A stretch of 64,000 bases of DNA. It comes from CBDEGR01 sp965237895 (lineage in GTDB: Bacteria; Acidobacteriota; Terriglobia; UBA7540; JAPUME01). This document shows positions 27,157-36,542 of this stretch, one piece after another; position 1 is the first letter of the stretch; each line of letters opens with the position of its first letter. Below the pieces are notes generated by a model, which was not told where the DNA came from, did no database searches, and saw only the letters and a program-made list of their open reading frames with translations. The DNA lies in the NCBI GenBank assembly GCA_965237895.1, contig CBDEGR010000002.1, positions 1,860,001 to 1,924,000 on the forward strand, written 5' to 3'. The position numbers were made by a program, and so were the translations under genes.

Positions 27157-28080
27157 TCACTCGCCTAAAAGCAGAAGCTCTTGCTGCGATTCGAGCGGTC
27201 CATCTTCCTTCAAGAGCACCCATTCGCCGGCCCAGGCCGCCATGCGAAACCAGTAGCGCCCGAACATGACGCCTTGTTGAATCAAGAACAGCAAGCCGAC
27301 AATCCATAAATTCGAAACGGAAAGTTGGGAAACCGCAGCCAGATAGAGTCCCAGTAGGAACAATCCGCACAGACCCGGGACCGAGTAGACCATCAAACTC
27401 CTCATCCGGTTCCGGTGCACGAACCGGAGAGCGAAAACGGCGGACGAGAGAGCAGACCTTTTGTCCCCGAGCACCAGCCGAAGGCGGGCGAAATCCAGAA
27501 TCAGGTTTAGATAAAGAAGTCCCGCAACCAGCAGAACGCTCAAGAAGACATCCGCCCGCGCAGACCAGAGCTCATTGACCTCATCGGTGGTGAGCCGGCC
27601 CAAAACGGCGCGCGCCTCGACGTTGAGCAGCCAGAACATCAGCCAATAGCAAAGCAAGCCCAGCAAGAGCAGCCGCAGCAGCCGCCCGGCGTGGCGGACT
27701 ACGGCTTGGAAAAAATCCTTACCTGAATAGTTCTGCTCAGGGTCGCGGAACGAACCCAGCATGCCGCCGGCAAGCAACGCATTGAAGAGGAGCCCAAACA
27801 GCCCTCCGGCCAACGTCGTACGGGCCATCAGCGACAGCCAACTGGGACGATTATGCTGAAGGTCCGTGAACCACTCGGGAGAAAAACCTTCGAGCAACGC
27901 CGTCGCCATCCGGCTGTGCCCGGTGAATTCGGAGACGGCATAGTAGACCGGCATTGCGACGACGGCGGCAAGAATCAAGTTCACGACGAAAATCAGCCGC
28001 ACCACCGCCCACCGCCGGCAAGCGAGGCTGAACCCCCGGCGCAGCAATGTTCCGATTTTCGGTTTCACCGCTATGTTCAT
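27157..28080 (-). CDS. Polytopic membrane protein of unknown function
   Basis: 307 residues with about six hydrophobic helices: LIFVVNLILAAVVAMPVYYA; TLAGGLFGLLFNALLAGG; LLRLLLLGLLCYWLMFWLL; VFLSVLLVAGLLYLNLILDF; LMVYSVPGLCGLFLLGLYLA; NLWIVGLLFLIQQGVMFG. A short cytoplasmic leader (KPKIGTLLRRGFSL) resembles membrane proteins that organise glycerophosphodiester or SpoIIM-like domains, but no family is recognised. It lies 33 bp downstream of the M1 peptidase and upstream of a small helical protein, so it is part of a three-gene set. Confidence 0.7.
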   Translation of the reverse strand: MNIAVKPKIGTLLRRGFSLACRRWAVVRLIFVVNLILAAVVAMPVYYAVSEFTGHSRMATALLEGFSPEWFTDLQHNRPSWLSLMARTTLAGGLFGLLFNALLAGGMLGSFRDPEQNYSGKDFFQAVVRHAGRLLRLLLLGLLCYWLMFWLLNVEARAVLGRLTTDEVNELWSARADVFLSVLLVAGLLYLNLILDFARLRLVLGDKRSALSSAVFALRFVHRNRMRSLMVYSVPGLCGLFLLGLYLAAVSQLSVSNLWIVGLLFLIQQGVMFGRYWFRMAAWAGEWVLLKEDGPLESQQELLLLGE

Positions 28081-28113
28081 TTCACCCGGTTGTTTACATC
28101 AACCCCGTCCAGG

Positions 28114-30360
28114 TCAACCGAAGAAAGAAAAAGCGAAGAAGATGTTTTGCAGCCAGAAGACCCATCGCAGATACCACTTGTCGGCTCCGCGATGGTCCCG
28201 CGTCACCTGAAAACTGTTGTTCGTCCGATTTTCGTCCAAAGCCAGCTTCCCTTCCGGGTCCACAACGGCGTGGGTGACTTTGGGCGAATCTTCGAATACG
28301 AGCTTCGTCCAGCGGTACTGACCGTCCCAATGCTTACGGACCTTTTCGCCGTTCTCGAAATGGACATCGATATCCACCGGCAGCCGCATGCCTTTTAACC
28401 GGCGAACGAGAACCGTCGAGCGGTATCTTTTCTCTTTCCTCGCTTGGAACTCTTTTTCGGTTTCATCCTGTTGGTACGTCTTTTTGCCCGTTCTTTTGTC
28501 TGGCCCCTCCTCATAGACGCCAACTTTGCGGATGGGGATATTCCGAATATCGGTAACGGCGTAGTCCAAACTTTCGGCAGTGTAGAAGAGTTGTCGGATG
28601 TAGGATTGAATATCTTTGTCGGACACCTCGCCGGCCGCCTCTTCGACTACAGCAAAGAAATCTGCCGGGGCCGGATGTTGAAACCGCCAGCGCTGATGAT
28701 AGGTGCGAAGGACACGGGCCATGACGTCCTTGCCGAGCAATCCCTCCAGCGTCCAGAGCGTCAGCGCTACTCGCCGATAGGAATTGGCATAGTAGCTGGA
28801 ACGGCCGATGTACTCCCAACCGTTTCGCACCAGCGTGTCATATTCGGCATTCTCAATGTAACGCGCCCGGCTTCGTGTCTTCCAAGAAGTTCGGCTGGGG
28901 AATAGATAATCTCCCACCGGCACCGCTCCCACTCCGGCCCAAGGAAATGCCGGTAGGGGGAGCCGGAACCAAGGGAATACCGCTACAGGGATTCCGGCAA
29001 CCCGGGTGTAGGCGGTTCGCTTGCCGTAAACCGTGTCCAGCACCTCGTAGGTGGAGTAGGTGGTAAACCCCTCGTCCATCCAGGCGTCTTCAAATTCGTT
29101 ATTGCCTACCAGCCCGTACCAGAACTGATGGCCGAACTCGTGGACGGTGACGGACTCCGGTCTCTGACCTGGGGGAGGATTCCAGACGTGCGTATCGCCG
29201 GTAAACAGCGTGGGGTACTCCATGCCGCCGGCGGGCGATTCTGTCGGCGGGTCCACAACGGTGAGCGTCGTATAAGGATATGGCCCGAACCGCAGCCCCA
29301 TGTGTTTCAAACCGACGAAGACTGCCCGGAAGTAACGGCCGGCAAAAGCGGTATGCTGCGGCAGAAGGAGCAGCGTCACCTCGACGTCGCTCAAGCGAAC
29401 GTCTTCCAAGGGTATCTCAAGCCGCTCGGACCACTCCTCCATCTCCGCCTCTCTCACCCACTCGTCGGCAGCGAACGTGCGCTTTTCGACCAGGAAGCGT
29501 GGGCAGGCCGTCCAGGCAAAGTCGTGTACGTCGGCCTGATGAAAGTTGTAGGTGGTGGTTCCGTCCGCGTTTTCACACCGGCTGCGCTCGGCGCCGGTCG
29601 CGCCTACCACATAGTTCGAGGGAACCGTCAGGTCCACATCATAGACGCCGTAGTCGGCATAAAATTCCGTGCGCGGATGGAACTGCCGGCAATTCCAGCC
29701 GCCCTCCGCGCGCCCCCGCTCACCGGCCGCCTCATAGACGCCGATCTTCGGGAACCACTGCGCGATAAAAAAGAAATCACCCTGAAACCCTGTCCGCGCA
29801 AACTGGTACGGGAGCTTGGAGGTGAACTCTACCTCCAACTCAAGCGTTTCGTAGGCTCCAAGCGGGGTGGGCAGCGCGACCTTCATGACCGTTTGATCCT
29901 TCTCGTTCCCGTCGTCGGGTTGGACGAACTTCATCGCATCCGTCAGGTCCGGCCCGTTGGCAATACGAAGGCGATCCACATCCACCCAACCCCAGCGGGT
30001 CTCTTCGTCCGCGGCTCTCCACCCAGAGGGAGCCGTTTCCCATTTTCCGTAGAGCCTTTCCCTCATGAAAGTGCTGTCGGCGTTCTTGAAAGCGTTCAGG
30101 TAGAGATGGAAATAGAGATCGGAAATCGTGTCAGCCGTGTGGTTCCACCAGGTGAGACGGTAGCGGCCCTTGACCTGCTTTGTCTCCAGGTCCAACGTGG
30201 CGGACATCTTGTAGCGAACAATGGGTCGCTCAATCTGAGGCTGATATTCCTGGGCGAAAGAGTGCCCCGAGAGGAACAAGAGAACGAGGATCAAGCCCCC
30301 CATGGAGGGAACGAGAAGAACGCGGAGTTCACGTATCGGAAACAGGTATGTTTTTTTCAT
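28114..30360 (-). CDS. M1-family zinc metallopeptidase (secreted)
   Basis: About 748 residues. A signal peptide follows the Met at 30360 (hydrophobic run GGLILVLLFLSG, cleavage near SFAQE). An N-terminal beta domain precedes the gluzincin site HEFGH (His407) with the third ligand Glu in DAWMDEGFTTY; GGMEYP corresponds to the exopeptidase GxMEN-type loop, here lacking the final Asn. The C-terminal part is rich in beta strands. An upstream extension to 30600 is in frame but lacks signal-peptide logic. Probably periplasmic or surface-bound peptidase; exact specificity is unclear. Confidence 0.87.
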   Translation of the reverse strand: MKKTYLFPIRELRVLLVPSMGGLILVLLFLSGHSFAQEYQPQIERPIVRYKMSATLDLETKQVKGRYRLTWWNHTADTISDLYFHLYLNAFKNADSTFMRERLYGKWETAPSGWRAADEETRWGWVDVDRLRIANGPDLTDAMKFVQPDDGNEKDQTVMKVALPTPLGAYETLELEVEFTSKLPYQFARTGFQGDFFFIAQWFPKIGVYEAAGERGRAEGGWNCRQFHPRTEFYADYGVYDVDLTVPSNYVVGATGAERSRCENADGTTTYNFHQADVHDFAWTACPRFLVEKRTFAADEWVREAEMEEWSERLEIPLEDVRLSDVEVTLLLLPQHTAFAGRYFRAVFVGLKHMGLRFGPYPYTTLTVVDPPTESPAGGMEYPTLFTGDTHVWNPPPGQRPESVTVHEFGHQFWYGLVGNNEFEDAWMDEGFTTYSTYEVLDTVYGKRTAYTRVAGIPVAVFPWFRLPLPAFPWAGVGAVPVGDYLFPSRTSWKTRSRARYIENAEYDTLVRNGWEYIGRSSYYANSYRRVALTLWTLEGLLGKDVMARVLRTYHQRWRFQHPAPADFFAVVEEAAGEVSDKDIQSYIRQLFYTAESLDYAVTDIRNIPIRKVGVYEEGPDKRTGKKTYQQDETEKEFQARKEKRYRSTVLVRRLKGMRLPVDIDVHFENGEKVRKHWDGQYRWTKLVFEDSPKVTHAVVDPEGKLALDENRTNNSFQVTRDHRGADKWYLRWVFWLQNIFFAFSFFG

Positions 30361-30437
30361 TCCTGCAATGTCCGAAAACTTGCTGCTGAAATCCGTTCCG
30401 GTAGGCACGGCCATTCTAGCAGAAGAGTTCTTCCGGG

Positions 30438-30749
30438 TCAGGAGGGAACTCTGGAAGCGGAACTCCGCTTCGACAAAAGGAGCCGAACACCTACCCAAAG
30501 TACGGACAGCAGCCCGAGGCCCATACTTTGCAGGGTACCCCATCGCAAAACCTTGCTTTGGGGTAACCCCAGAGTTTCCCTCACATACATCCACTGACAA
30601 TTTTCATAGATACCCAGGTCCACGCGGCAATCCCGTACGGCTAGGTCTGTTCCATCGGCGACCGCGGCAAAAAGAACGACGCCCGTCAGCCGTCGAACCC
30701 ACAATCGAAAAACAGATTTGTCTATTTTATTTTTCGTTGCGGACCGCAT
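30438..30749 (-). CDS. Hypothetical two-helix membrane protein
   Basis: 103 residues with two hydrophobic spans (LTGVVLFAAVADGTDLAV and MGLGLLSVLWVGVRLLL) around a cysteine-bearing loop (DCRVDLGIYENCQWMYV). The pattern of two cysteines in the loop and paired helices suggests a real small membrane protein. No good ribosome-binding site is seen, and the ATG lies just four bases beyond the CCA of a tRNA 3' fragment. A downstream TTG may be the true start. Moderate to low confidence. Confidence 0.4.
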   Translation of the reverse strand: MRSATKNKIDKSVFRLWVRRLTGVVLFAAVADGTDLAVRDCRVDLGIYENCQWMYVRETLGLPQSKVLRWGTLQSMGLGLLSVLWVGVRLLLSKRSSASRVPS

Positions 30750-30751
30750 TC

Positions 30752-30777
30752 ATGGCGCCGTGGGACGGAGTTGAACC
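30752..30777 (-). repeat. 26-bp copy of the tRNA-Phe 3' end (candidate attachment site)
   Basis: Read on the minus strand this is a T-arm plus acceptor 3' strand ending in CCA. It matches 37152-37177, the 3' end of the intact tRNA-Phe gene, at 24 of 26 positions, in the same orientation; the two differences are C/T changes. No 5' half of a tRNA lies beside it, because the neighbouring bases belong to the end of the pfkB gene. This is the layout left by an element that integrated into the tRNA 3' end. Confidence 0.6.
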
Positions 30778-30785
30778 ACTACCCC

Positions 30786-31685
30786 TCACCAGTCGGACAT
30801 CTTGAACAATTCGCGAATGCGGCGGCCAATGTCGGCGCGAGTAACGCGGGTGGTCCGGTTCAGGCCGAAGCCTTCGCAGCAAAAGGAGGCAATGACGGTG
30901 CCGTGGATGACGGCCTGCCGTAAATTTTTTTCCAGCCCGCCCTTCGCTCTGGCCAAGTAGCCCATGAGACCGCCGATAAAAGAATCTCCTGCGCCGGTGG
31001 GGTCGACGAGTTTGTTGAGGGGAACGGCCGGGGCGAGGAACAGGCCACGCGGGCCGGAGAGGATGGCGCCGTGCTCGCCATTCTTCACGATCACATAGCG
31101 GGGACCGAGCCGGTGAATCTTCGGCAGGGCGCTGATGATGTTGTTGATCCCGGTGAGTTGGCGGGCCTCACTGTCGTTGAGGACAAGGCAATCGATGCGT
31201 TTGAGCATTTTCAACAGGGATGCAAGAGCGATGTTGATCCAAAGGTCCATGGTGTCGGCCACGACAAATTTGGGACGGCACATTTTGTCGAGAACCTGTG
31301 ACTGAATGTCGGGCGCGATGTTGGCGAGCAGGACGTAAGGCAAGCGGGTGTAGGCAGGCGGCAGGGTCGGCTGGAAATCCTCAATGACGCCGAGGACCGT
31401 GTTCAGCGTGTGCCGGTGGTTCATGTTCACCTCGTACTCGCCGGACCAGTGGAAAGTATGGCCGGGCAGCTTCTGCAGGCCGGCCAGGTCGATGCGGTGA
31501 CGCCGGAAGAGGTTTAGATATTTCTTGGGAAAATCATCGCCGATGGCGCCCACCAGGTGGGGCGTGCAATAAAAACCGGCCGCTACGGCGGCGTGACTGG
31601 CTGAGCCGCCGAGCAGACGCGGGTTCTCAGCATAAGGGGTCTTGATGGAATCGAGTGCGGTGGTACCGACGACAAGGAGGCTCAT
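30786..31685 (-). CDS. PfkB-family carbohydrate/nucleoside kinase
   Basis: 299-residue ribokinase-like kinase. The N-terminal substrate motif GGSASHAAVAAG and the C-terminal ATP/anion-hole motif DPTGAGDSFIGG are intact, with catalytic Asp in GAGD. It resembles PfkB kinases annotated as sugar or adenosine kinases; the substrate is not readable. The stop codon lies nine bases from the tRNA-like repeat. It looks like a core-type gene although it falls within the suspected island. Confidence 0.88.
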   Translation of the reverse strand: MSLLVVGTTALDSIKTPYAENPRLLGGSASHAAVAAGFYCTPHLVGAIGDDFPKKYLNLFRRHRIDLAGLQKLPGHTFHWSGEYEVNMNHRHTLNTVLGVIEDFQPTLPPAYTRLPYVLLANIAPDIQSQVLDKMCRPKFVVADTMDLWINIALASLLKMLKRIDCLVLNDSEARQLTGINNIISALPKIHRLGPRYVIVKNGEHGAILSGPRGLFLAPAVPLNKLVDPTGAGDSFIGGLMGYLARAKGGLEKNLRQAVIHGTVIASFCCEGFGLNRTTRVTRADIGRRIRELFKMSDW

Positions 31686-31843
31686 AGTTTCTGTTCTATC
31701 CTTTGCGAAGACACCGGCGTTCGCCGGTTATTGAATTACCGACAAGCGCGGGCGGAATCTTCTTACCGATGGTTAGGAGTATCCCGAACGGATTAGATTA
31801 TCCTATGTCACCTTGAGATGGACAAGCCACCAACGGGAGCTTT

Positions 31844-32050
31844 CTACATGAGTTTAAGACGCTCCTCCGCGACTTCAACCTCGTTGATGCCTTTGAAGGA
31901 GAACATCAGTTCAACAAGGTATTTGGGAGGATCAGGAGAGGTTTGCTTCACAATGGTTCCAATGGCATCGGTGACAGCAGCGTGAAAAGTTACAGCACCT
32001 ACCATCATTCCTGCCAGATTCGCCTTAACACGCTGTCCGGGTTCAAACAC
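31844..32050 (-). CDS. Hypothetical 68-residue protein
   Basis: Small protein starting with GTG at 32050, GAGG six bases upstream. The residues FEPGQRVKANLAG, FHAAVTDAIGTIVK and YLVELMFSFKG read like a small SH3/KOW-like beta barrel, but no family can be named. Composition is close to that of the neighbours, with somewhat more A/T. Confidence 0.5.
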   Translation of the reverse strand: MFEPGQRVKANLAGMMVGAVTFHAAVTDAIGTIVKQTSPDPPKYLVELMFSFKGINEVEVAEERLKLM

Positions 32051-32210
32051 AGGAGCCTCAACTCTGTCGGGATTTAGGGAGCAGCATTAGTCTCCCACCT
32101 AGTCTACGCTTAGCTGATATCCGTGCGGAGGAACCCCTGTGGAGCAATCCTATTTCGCACCCCCCACCCAAGTCAACGCGAACGGTCCTACTCTGGCTCA
32201 GTCCTTCGTC

Positions 32211-32567
32211 TCACTGTAATGGCTGAGCAAATGACAACTCATGGCCATCTGGGTCCTGCATATGGAAGTACCTTTCTCCCCATTTTGCGTCTCTTGGCCT
32301 TTCGGGCTTGAACCCTTTTCCCTTCAGGTAAGTCCAGAATTTGTCTACATCTTGCACGAAGAATATTACCCGGCCCCAATCATTGACAGGGTTCCCCTGT
32401 TCTAGGTTCAGGATTGTATCTTTTCCATCGTTGGTGGAAAGGGAGGAGAAATAAGTTTGCCCACCTCCATAGAGAGCCTTGAGTCCCAAAATATTCATGT
32501 AGAAGCGAACAGATTCTTGCATATCTCTTACCTTTAGTGTGATTGCGGAAATCCTTTCAACGTTCAC
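32211..32567 (-). CDS. VOC-family (glyoxalase/bleomycin resistance-like) protein
   Basis: 118-residue single vicinal-oxygen-chelate domain protein with two beta-alpha-beta-beta-beta units: VRDMQESVRFYMNILGLKA in the first, and VDKFWTYLKGKGFKPERP with YFHMQDPDGHELSFAQ in the second. The final Glu of PDGHELSF is a usual metal ligand. GTG start 32567 follows GGGAGG seven bases upstream. Activity (lyase, isomerase or binding protein) is unknown. Confidence 0.82.
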   Translation of the reverse strand: MNVERISAITLKVRDMQESVRFYMNILGLKALYGGGQTYFSSLSTNDGKDTILNLEQGNPVNDWGRVIFFVQDVDKFWTYLKGKGFKPERPRDAKWGERYFHMQDPDGHELSFAQPLQ

Positions 32568-32684
32568 GTTTTCGCCTCCCTAAAGTAGCAGGCATTTCTA
32601 TTCGGCTTGAGTGGGAGAGAGTAGAGGACGAGACTGAACAGCTCATTCTTAAGTTCAACCCCATGTCATAGTAAACGCCAACAA

Positions 32685-32966
32685 TTAGGTTTTCCATCGG
32701 AAGCAGTTCATCTTCCAAACGTGGCAGCCGTACCGCACTCGCACCGCCGCCATCTCCCGCATCCTCATGCGCAACTCCGTCTGCGGGTCTTGGTGGCTTT
32801 GGTAGCGACATGTCCCGCGGTGTAACTGTGACACCCCACCGGCACACCTACTTCCGCCTGCTTCCAGACCCCTACAATCTGTTCCACCGAAAATCACTTC
32901 TTCTTCACGGCACCTCTTTCTCCGGGTCTGGATTCTGCCGTAAAACTCACTTTCTTTCTGGCTCAT
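32685..32966 (-). mobile_element. Remnant of an IS3-family transposase (orfA and orfB fragments)
   Basis: On the minus strand one frame reads FSVEQIVGVWKQAEVGVPV, which is the N-terminal signature of IS3-family OrfA, preceded by a lysine run broken by a TGA. The next frame holds LRMRMREMAAVRVRYG, an OrfB motif found just before the integrase core. The remainder of orfA and almost all of orfB are missing. No terminal repeats were recognised. The surrounding bases 32568-33217 contain no other gene that I can support. Confidence 0.65.
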
Positions 32967-33217
32967 TTTTCCGAGGACCCATCACGGGTAATAACCCGTT
33001 TCCACCTACGCTCAAATACATTCCACTCTGTAAAAGTGCTATATGAGAACGGTATATAGAGAGATTTACAAAATGGCCCTACCCACCCTCAACCCTCTAC
33101 CCAACCAATTTCAATTAATCCGGAAACCGCATTATTCAAAGCAGTGGACTCGGCAGTAGGGGGATTTGTCAGCAAAATTTCTTGAGACAAGTCCGCTTCG
33201 TCAAGACAGCTCCTTGT

Positions 33218-34216
33218 TCATTTCACTCCAGCAACGCCCAGCTTTGCCAGGACCAGCTCGGCCAGGGCTTGGATGAATCCTGGCGAATCGTTCAACGCCC
33301 GCGTCATCGCAAAGGCCTGAATCCCGGCCTTTTCAGCTTGTTTGCGCCCTTCGATGTTGATTTCATTCAACGTTTCAATATGATCCGAGACGAAGGATAT
33401 GGGAACCACAAGGACGCTCCGTGTTCCCTGGCTGCCCAGCGAGCGAAGAGTTCCCTCGAGCGTAGGAGCTAGCCACTTACCCGGCCCCACTCGGCTCTGA
33501 TAGCAAAGAGTGTGCCGATAGGGCCATCCTCCTTGTTTCATCACCAGCCGTACACTCGCTTCAATCTGCTGTTGATAGGGATCTCCAGCCTCAATGACGC
33601 TAAGAGGAATTCCATGGGCACTGAATATCAAGTGAAAATCGTCCCCCAAAGGGAGTGCGTCAAGCCCTCGGTTGATTAGGTCCACCACGGCCTGGATGTA
33701 CGATGGATGGTCGAAAAAGTGGGGTATTACTTTCACGGAGGTCGCCGAAAGCGGGCCGGCATTCACCCTGGTAAAATGCTTATTCCATTCATTCAGGCTG
33801 CTTCCGGTGGTCGTCTTGGAGTATTGAGGGTAAAGGGGCAGCAGGATCAATTCGCCCGGGGATTCCCTCTCGATTTTTTGTATGGCCTCCTCGGTGAACG
33901 GGTGCCAGTAACGCATCGCCACCGACACCCGGACTGGAATCGACTTCGACAACTCTTTTTCCAGTGCTTCAGCTTGCCGGAGAGTCAATTGTTTCAGGGG
34001 AGATTTGCCACCAATGATGGCGTAGTCCTTCTGGACCTTCCTGGCTCTCCGTGATGCAACCAACCGTGCCAGAGGCTTCCTCGCTAACCTGGCGAAGGGG
34101 AAATCGATGATGTCGGGATCGGAGAAAAGGTTGAAAAGAAAAGGTTCGACGGCGTCCAGCGAATCAGGTCCGCCCAACTGCAACAGGACGACGCCAACTT
34201 TAGCTGAGTCTCTCAT
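33218..34216 (-). CDS. hemH: Ferrochelatase
   Basis: 332-residue enzyme inserting Fe2+ into protoporphyrin IX (or coproporphyrin III) in heme synthesis. Motifs include VVLLQLGGPDSL, the catalytic His in FSAHGIPLS, CYQSRVGP and the conserved Glu in SFVSDHIETL. ATG at 34216 has GGAG eight bases upstream; the longer reading to 34297 is not supported. No other heme gene is in the window. Base composition is richer in A/T than in the genes to the left. Confidence 0.95.
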   Translation of the reverse strand: MRDSAKVGVVLLQLGGPDSLDAVEPFLFNLFSDPDIIDFPFARLARKPLARLVASRRARKVQKDYAIIGGKSPLKQLTLRQAEALEKELSKSIPVRVSVAMRYWHPFTEEAIQKIERESPGELILLPLYPQYSKTTTGSSLNEWNKHFTRVNAGPLSATSVKVIPHFFDHPSYIQAVVDLINRGLDALPLGDDFHLIFSAHGIPLSVIEAGDPYQQQIEASVRLVMKQGGWPYRHTLCYQSRVGPGKWLAPTLEGTLRSLGSQGTRSVLVVPISFVSDHIETLNEINIEGRKQAEKAGIQAFAMTRALNDSPGFIQALAELVLAKLGVAGVK

Positions 34217-35126
34217 ATAATTTGCTCCGCGCGGTTGGGAACTGAAGGGAGAAACTTTGCCTTTCCGGCTCTCCAAGGATGGACGGGCTGGAAGCACTTA
34301 ATTCTTTAGAAAGCCTCCATGGCGATTCAGGAAGCGCCGGCATTCGATAATGCCCAACCTCGGAGGGAGGGACAACGCTCGTGTCAGGCACGGGGTTCGA
34401 TAGTGCCAACCCAAGCCGGAATTAGTTTTTTGGCCCTCCGGCAGTGATGAGTATACACGCGGTTGCCTCCAGTAGAGCCCTCCGAGCATGGTTTTTCTCC
34501 CGGAGGGTCCCAGCGGCTCCCAGCCACCCTTTTTCGAGTCCCCAAAACCCATCGCCTGGGCTTCCAGAGCCAGCTTTTTCAGACACCTCTCCCTTCCTGG
34601 GCGATATCGGAATCATTTTCTTGGGTGCGCAGGCTAGGCTATCCAGACGGAAGCGACAGCCCATCGATCCGTCCCAGCATGCTGGTAAACAGCCGCCGAG
34701 TGTCGCGAAGATCAGATTTTGTGCCTGCGGTTTAGGTTCAGGGAGATCATTACAAGAGCCTTTTGGAACGCTCATCTTGAGCAATCTGATCCCTCGCTTT
34801 CGCTACCGGGTACACATACTGCCCACAGATGGAATCATCGGAATCGTACTGTACCTATTACCTTATCGGCAAGACAAGTTGTTGACTTGGCCTCGGGTGA
34901 GAATGGGTTTCCTTCGACCGGATCACCCGATGACAGCAATCCTGGGGGAAGGTTAAAGTCGGACATCGACCCTCAGCGACTCCCTGAGTGGAATGGCCGC
35001 CAACCGGGCAGGGTCCCCAGGGTTCGCCCCGTCGAGCTAGGCGGCAACCTGAAGGATAACACGTCGGCTATTTCTGCTCTATGCTACAGTGGCGGTCCCC
35101 GGTTTTCACACGGACAAGAGGCTTCT
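34217..35126. other. Gene-poor stretch upstream of hemH
   Basis: About 910 bases where every reading frame is short or lacks codon structure. I see no RNA gene, no clear repeat and no mobile-element signature. The rightward gene at 35127 begins at its end, with AGAGG just before the ATG. It probably contains the hemH promoter and degraded sequence. Confidence 0.4.
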
Positions 35127-35561
35127 ATGACTTCGCAGGAAACAACCCTCGAAGAGATGCAGGTACGGCTTAGCAAGCTAGAGAAACAGAACCGTAGACT
35201 CAAGCAGGTGGGAGCCGTGGCCTTGATTGTCGCCGCCTCACTGCTCGTTATGGGGAAAGCCTTACCGACGAAAACCGTGACTTTCTCCAAGGCCGAGTGC
35301 GGCAGGTTCCAGATTGTGATCAATCCAAATATGCGAGCGGATACGTTTCTTCTGAATACTAAGAGGGGGAAGATTTGGTCACGAGGTAAAGAAGTCGAGC
35401 TTAAAGGCGAACCCCACACGTGGATGTATGAAGCCCGAATTGATAGCCATGAGGAACTGTTGCGGTGGCTTTCAACTCAGCATAATAAAGCAATCCCCAA
35501 CCCGCCGCAAGGACGGGTATTCGATATGGATGAAAGTGGAAAGATTACTCCGAGAAAATAA
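35127..35561 (+). CDS. Hypothetical coiled-coil, single-pass membrane protein
   Basis: 144 residues. A coiled coil (TTLEEMQVRLSKLEKQNRRL) leads into one membrane helix (QVGAVALIVAASLLVMG), then an outer soluble domain of about 95 residues ending FDMDESGKITPRK. Likely inserted with the C-terminus outside the cytoplasm. No family recognised. Stop and the next start overlap as TAATG. Confidence 0.55.
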   Translation: MTSQETTLEEMQVRLSKLEKQNRRLKQVGAVALIVAASLLVMGKALPTKTVTFSKAECGRFQIVINPNMRADTFLLNTKRGKIWSRGKEVELKGEPHTWMYEARIDSHEELLRWLSTQHNKAIPNPPQGRVFDMDESGKITPRK

Positions 35562-35728
35562 TGCCTGAAACTAAGAAGATCACAATACGACGGCCGGATG
35601 GAACCTCGGACACCTTTAACGTCCCTCTAGGAATGGACGATGCGCAAGTCGCTGAACACATCCAAAAGTTCTATACGGCACAGCAAGGCGCTCGGGTCAT
35701 GGGTTCTTACCTCCTTCCTTTAGCTTGA
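35561..35728 (+). CDS. Hypothetical 55-residue protein overlapping the upstream gene
   Basis: Begins MPETKKITIRRPDGT, followed by SDTFNVPLGMDDAQVAEHI, and ends in a leucine-proline tail. Its ATG shares bases with the preceding TAA (TAATG), so it would be translated by re-initiation. The N-terminal pattern looks like a small ubiquitin-like or phage-encoded binding domain, but nothing can be assigned. Too short for confidence on its own. Confidence 0.4.
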   Translation: MPETKKITIRRPDGTSDTFNVPLGMDDAQVAEHIQKFYTAQQGARVMGSYLLPLA

Positions 35729-35970
35729 ATCGGTTCTGGACTTAAGCTCAACCGCGCGGGCAAACCACGCTAAGCTCATTGCCAATATAAGAGTTGATAT
35801 GAGAAAAGATGACCTATGCATGACCTCTCTCACCTTCTGAACCTTTCGTCCAGTAAGAGCAACCCGCTTCCAGGAAGCCATATACGCCTTTCAAAAACAG
35901 AATGCCAAATTCTTACCACTAAAGAATTCTCTTAACAAGGGCGTTTGTATATGCTACAAGGGTGTAGTAT

Positions 35971-36183
35971 ATGGCGACGTACTCAACAAGAGAGGTAGCA
36001 GTTAAGCTCGGAATGAACCGCGTTACCCTCCAAAGATACATTGCCAGAAATCTAATACCTGTTCCCCCACTGAAGAATATAGGAGGGGGAACGTTCCGTG
36101 AGTGGCGAGAATCCGACATTGAACGGGTTCGGAAGAGGCTACTGAAAATCAAGAACGGCAGGAAAAAGAAGGTGAAGAAGTAA
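35971..36183 (+). CDS. Excisionase/MerR-like helix-turn-helix protein
   Basis: 70-residue DNA-binding protein. The helix-turn-helix is TREVAVKLGMNRVTLQRYI, followed by a wing-like GGGTFREWRESDIERVRK and a basic tail (KKKVKK). Such proteins precede YARVST-type serine recombinases in many uncultivated bacteria, acting as directionality factors or DNA-binding partners. It is placed 68 bp before such a recombinase here. Confidence 0.72.
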   Translation: MATYSTREVAVKLGMNRVTLQRYIARNLIPVPPLKNIGGGTFREWRESDIERVRKRLLKIKNGRKKKVKK

Positions 36184-36251
36184 AAATGGGCCGCCGTGAA
36201 GTACCAGCTTCCCGGCAGCCCTAACCAAAATCAACCTAAACGGAGGCTAAA

Positions 36252-36542
36252 ATGGCTACAAAGAGTTTACCGCACAATTTCCCATCACAACTCAGGGCTG
36301 CTGTTTATGCGCGGGTGTCCACGAACAACGGTCAGGACCCAACCGTCCAAACCCGGGAGCTTGAGGAATACTGCCAGCGTCGGGGTTGGAAGGTGGCCGG
36401 GCAGTACATCCATGAGAAAAATCCGTTCTCTACTATGTACACATATGAAAATCTGGGTTCTTCTCGAAGATTGCTCTGGCTATCTCCGCAGCGATGTTCT
36501 TCTCCGGGCGACCGGCAGGATTCCCGTTCTGCCCGGGCTTGA
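36252..36542 (+). pseudogene. 3'-truncated serine recombinase (resolvase N-terminus)
   Basis: The first 55 residues are a serine-recombinase catalytic domain: LRAAVYARVSTNNGQDPTV with the nucleophile serine, then ELEEYCQRRGWKVAGQY. After GQY, near position 36413, the similarity stops. The frame runs on through unrelated sequence and DUF5681 antisense (NPFSTMYTYENL and so on). The rest of the catalytic core, including DRLAR-like and other active-site residues, and the DNA-binding domain are lost. Confidence 0.75.

Noticed and set aside
29128..30597. 489-residue open frame on the plus strand
   Set aside because: Antisense to the M1 peptidase with its HEFGH site; no recognisable protein in this frame.
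30745..30830. Possible complete second tRNA gene
   Set aside because: Only the T arm and acceptor 3' strand are present. The bases where the 5' half should be encode the end of a PfkB kinase and cannot pair as a tRNA.
34422..34784. 120-residue minus-strand open frame upstream of hemH
   Set aside because: No ribosome-binding site, no domain pattern and irregular amino-acid make-up; treated as non-coding.
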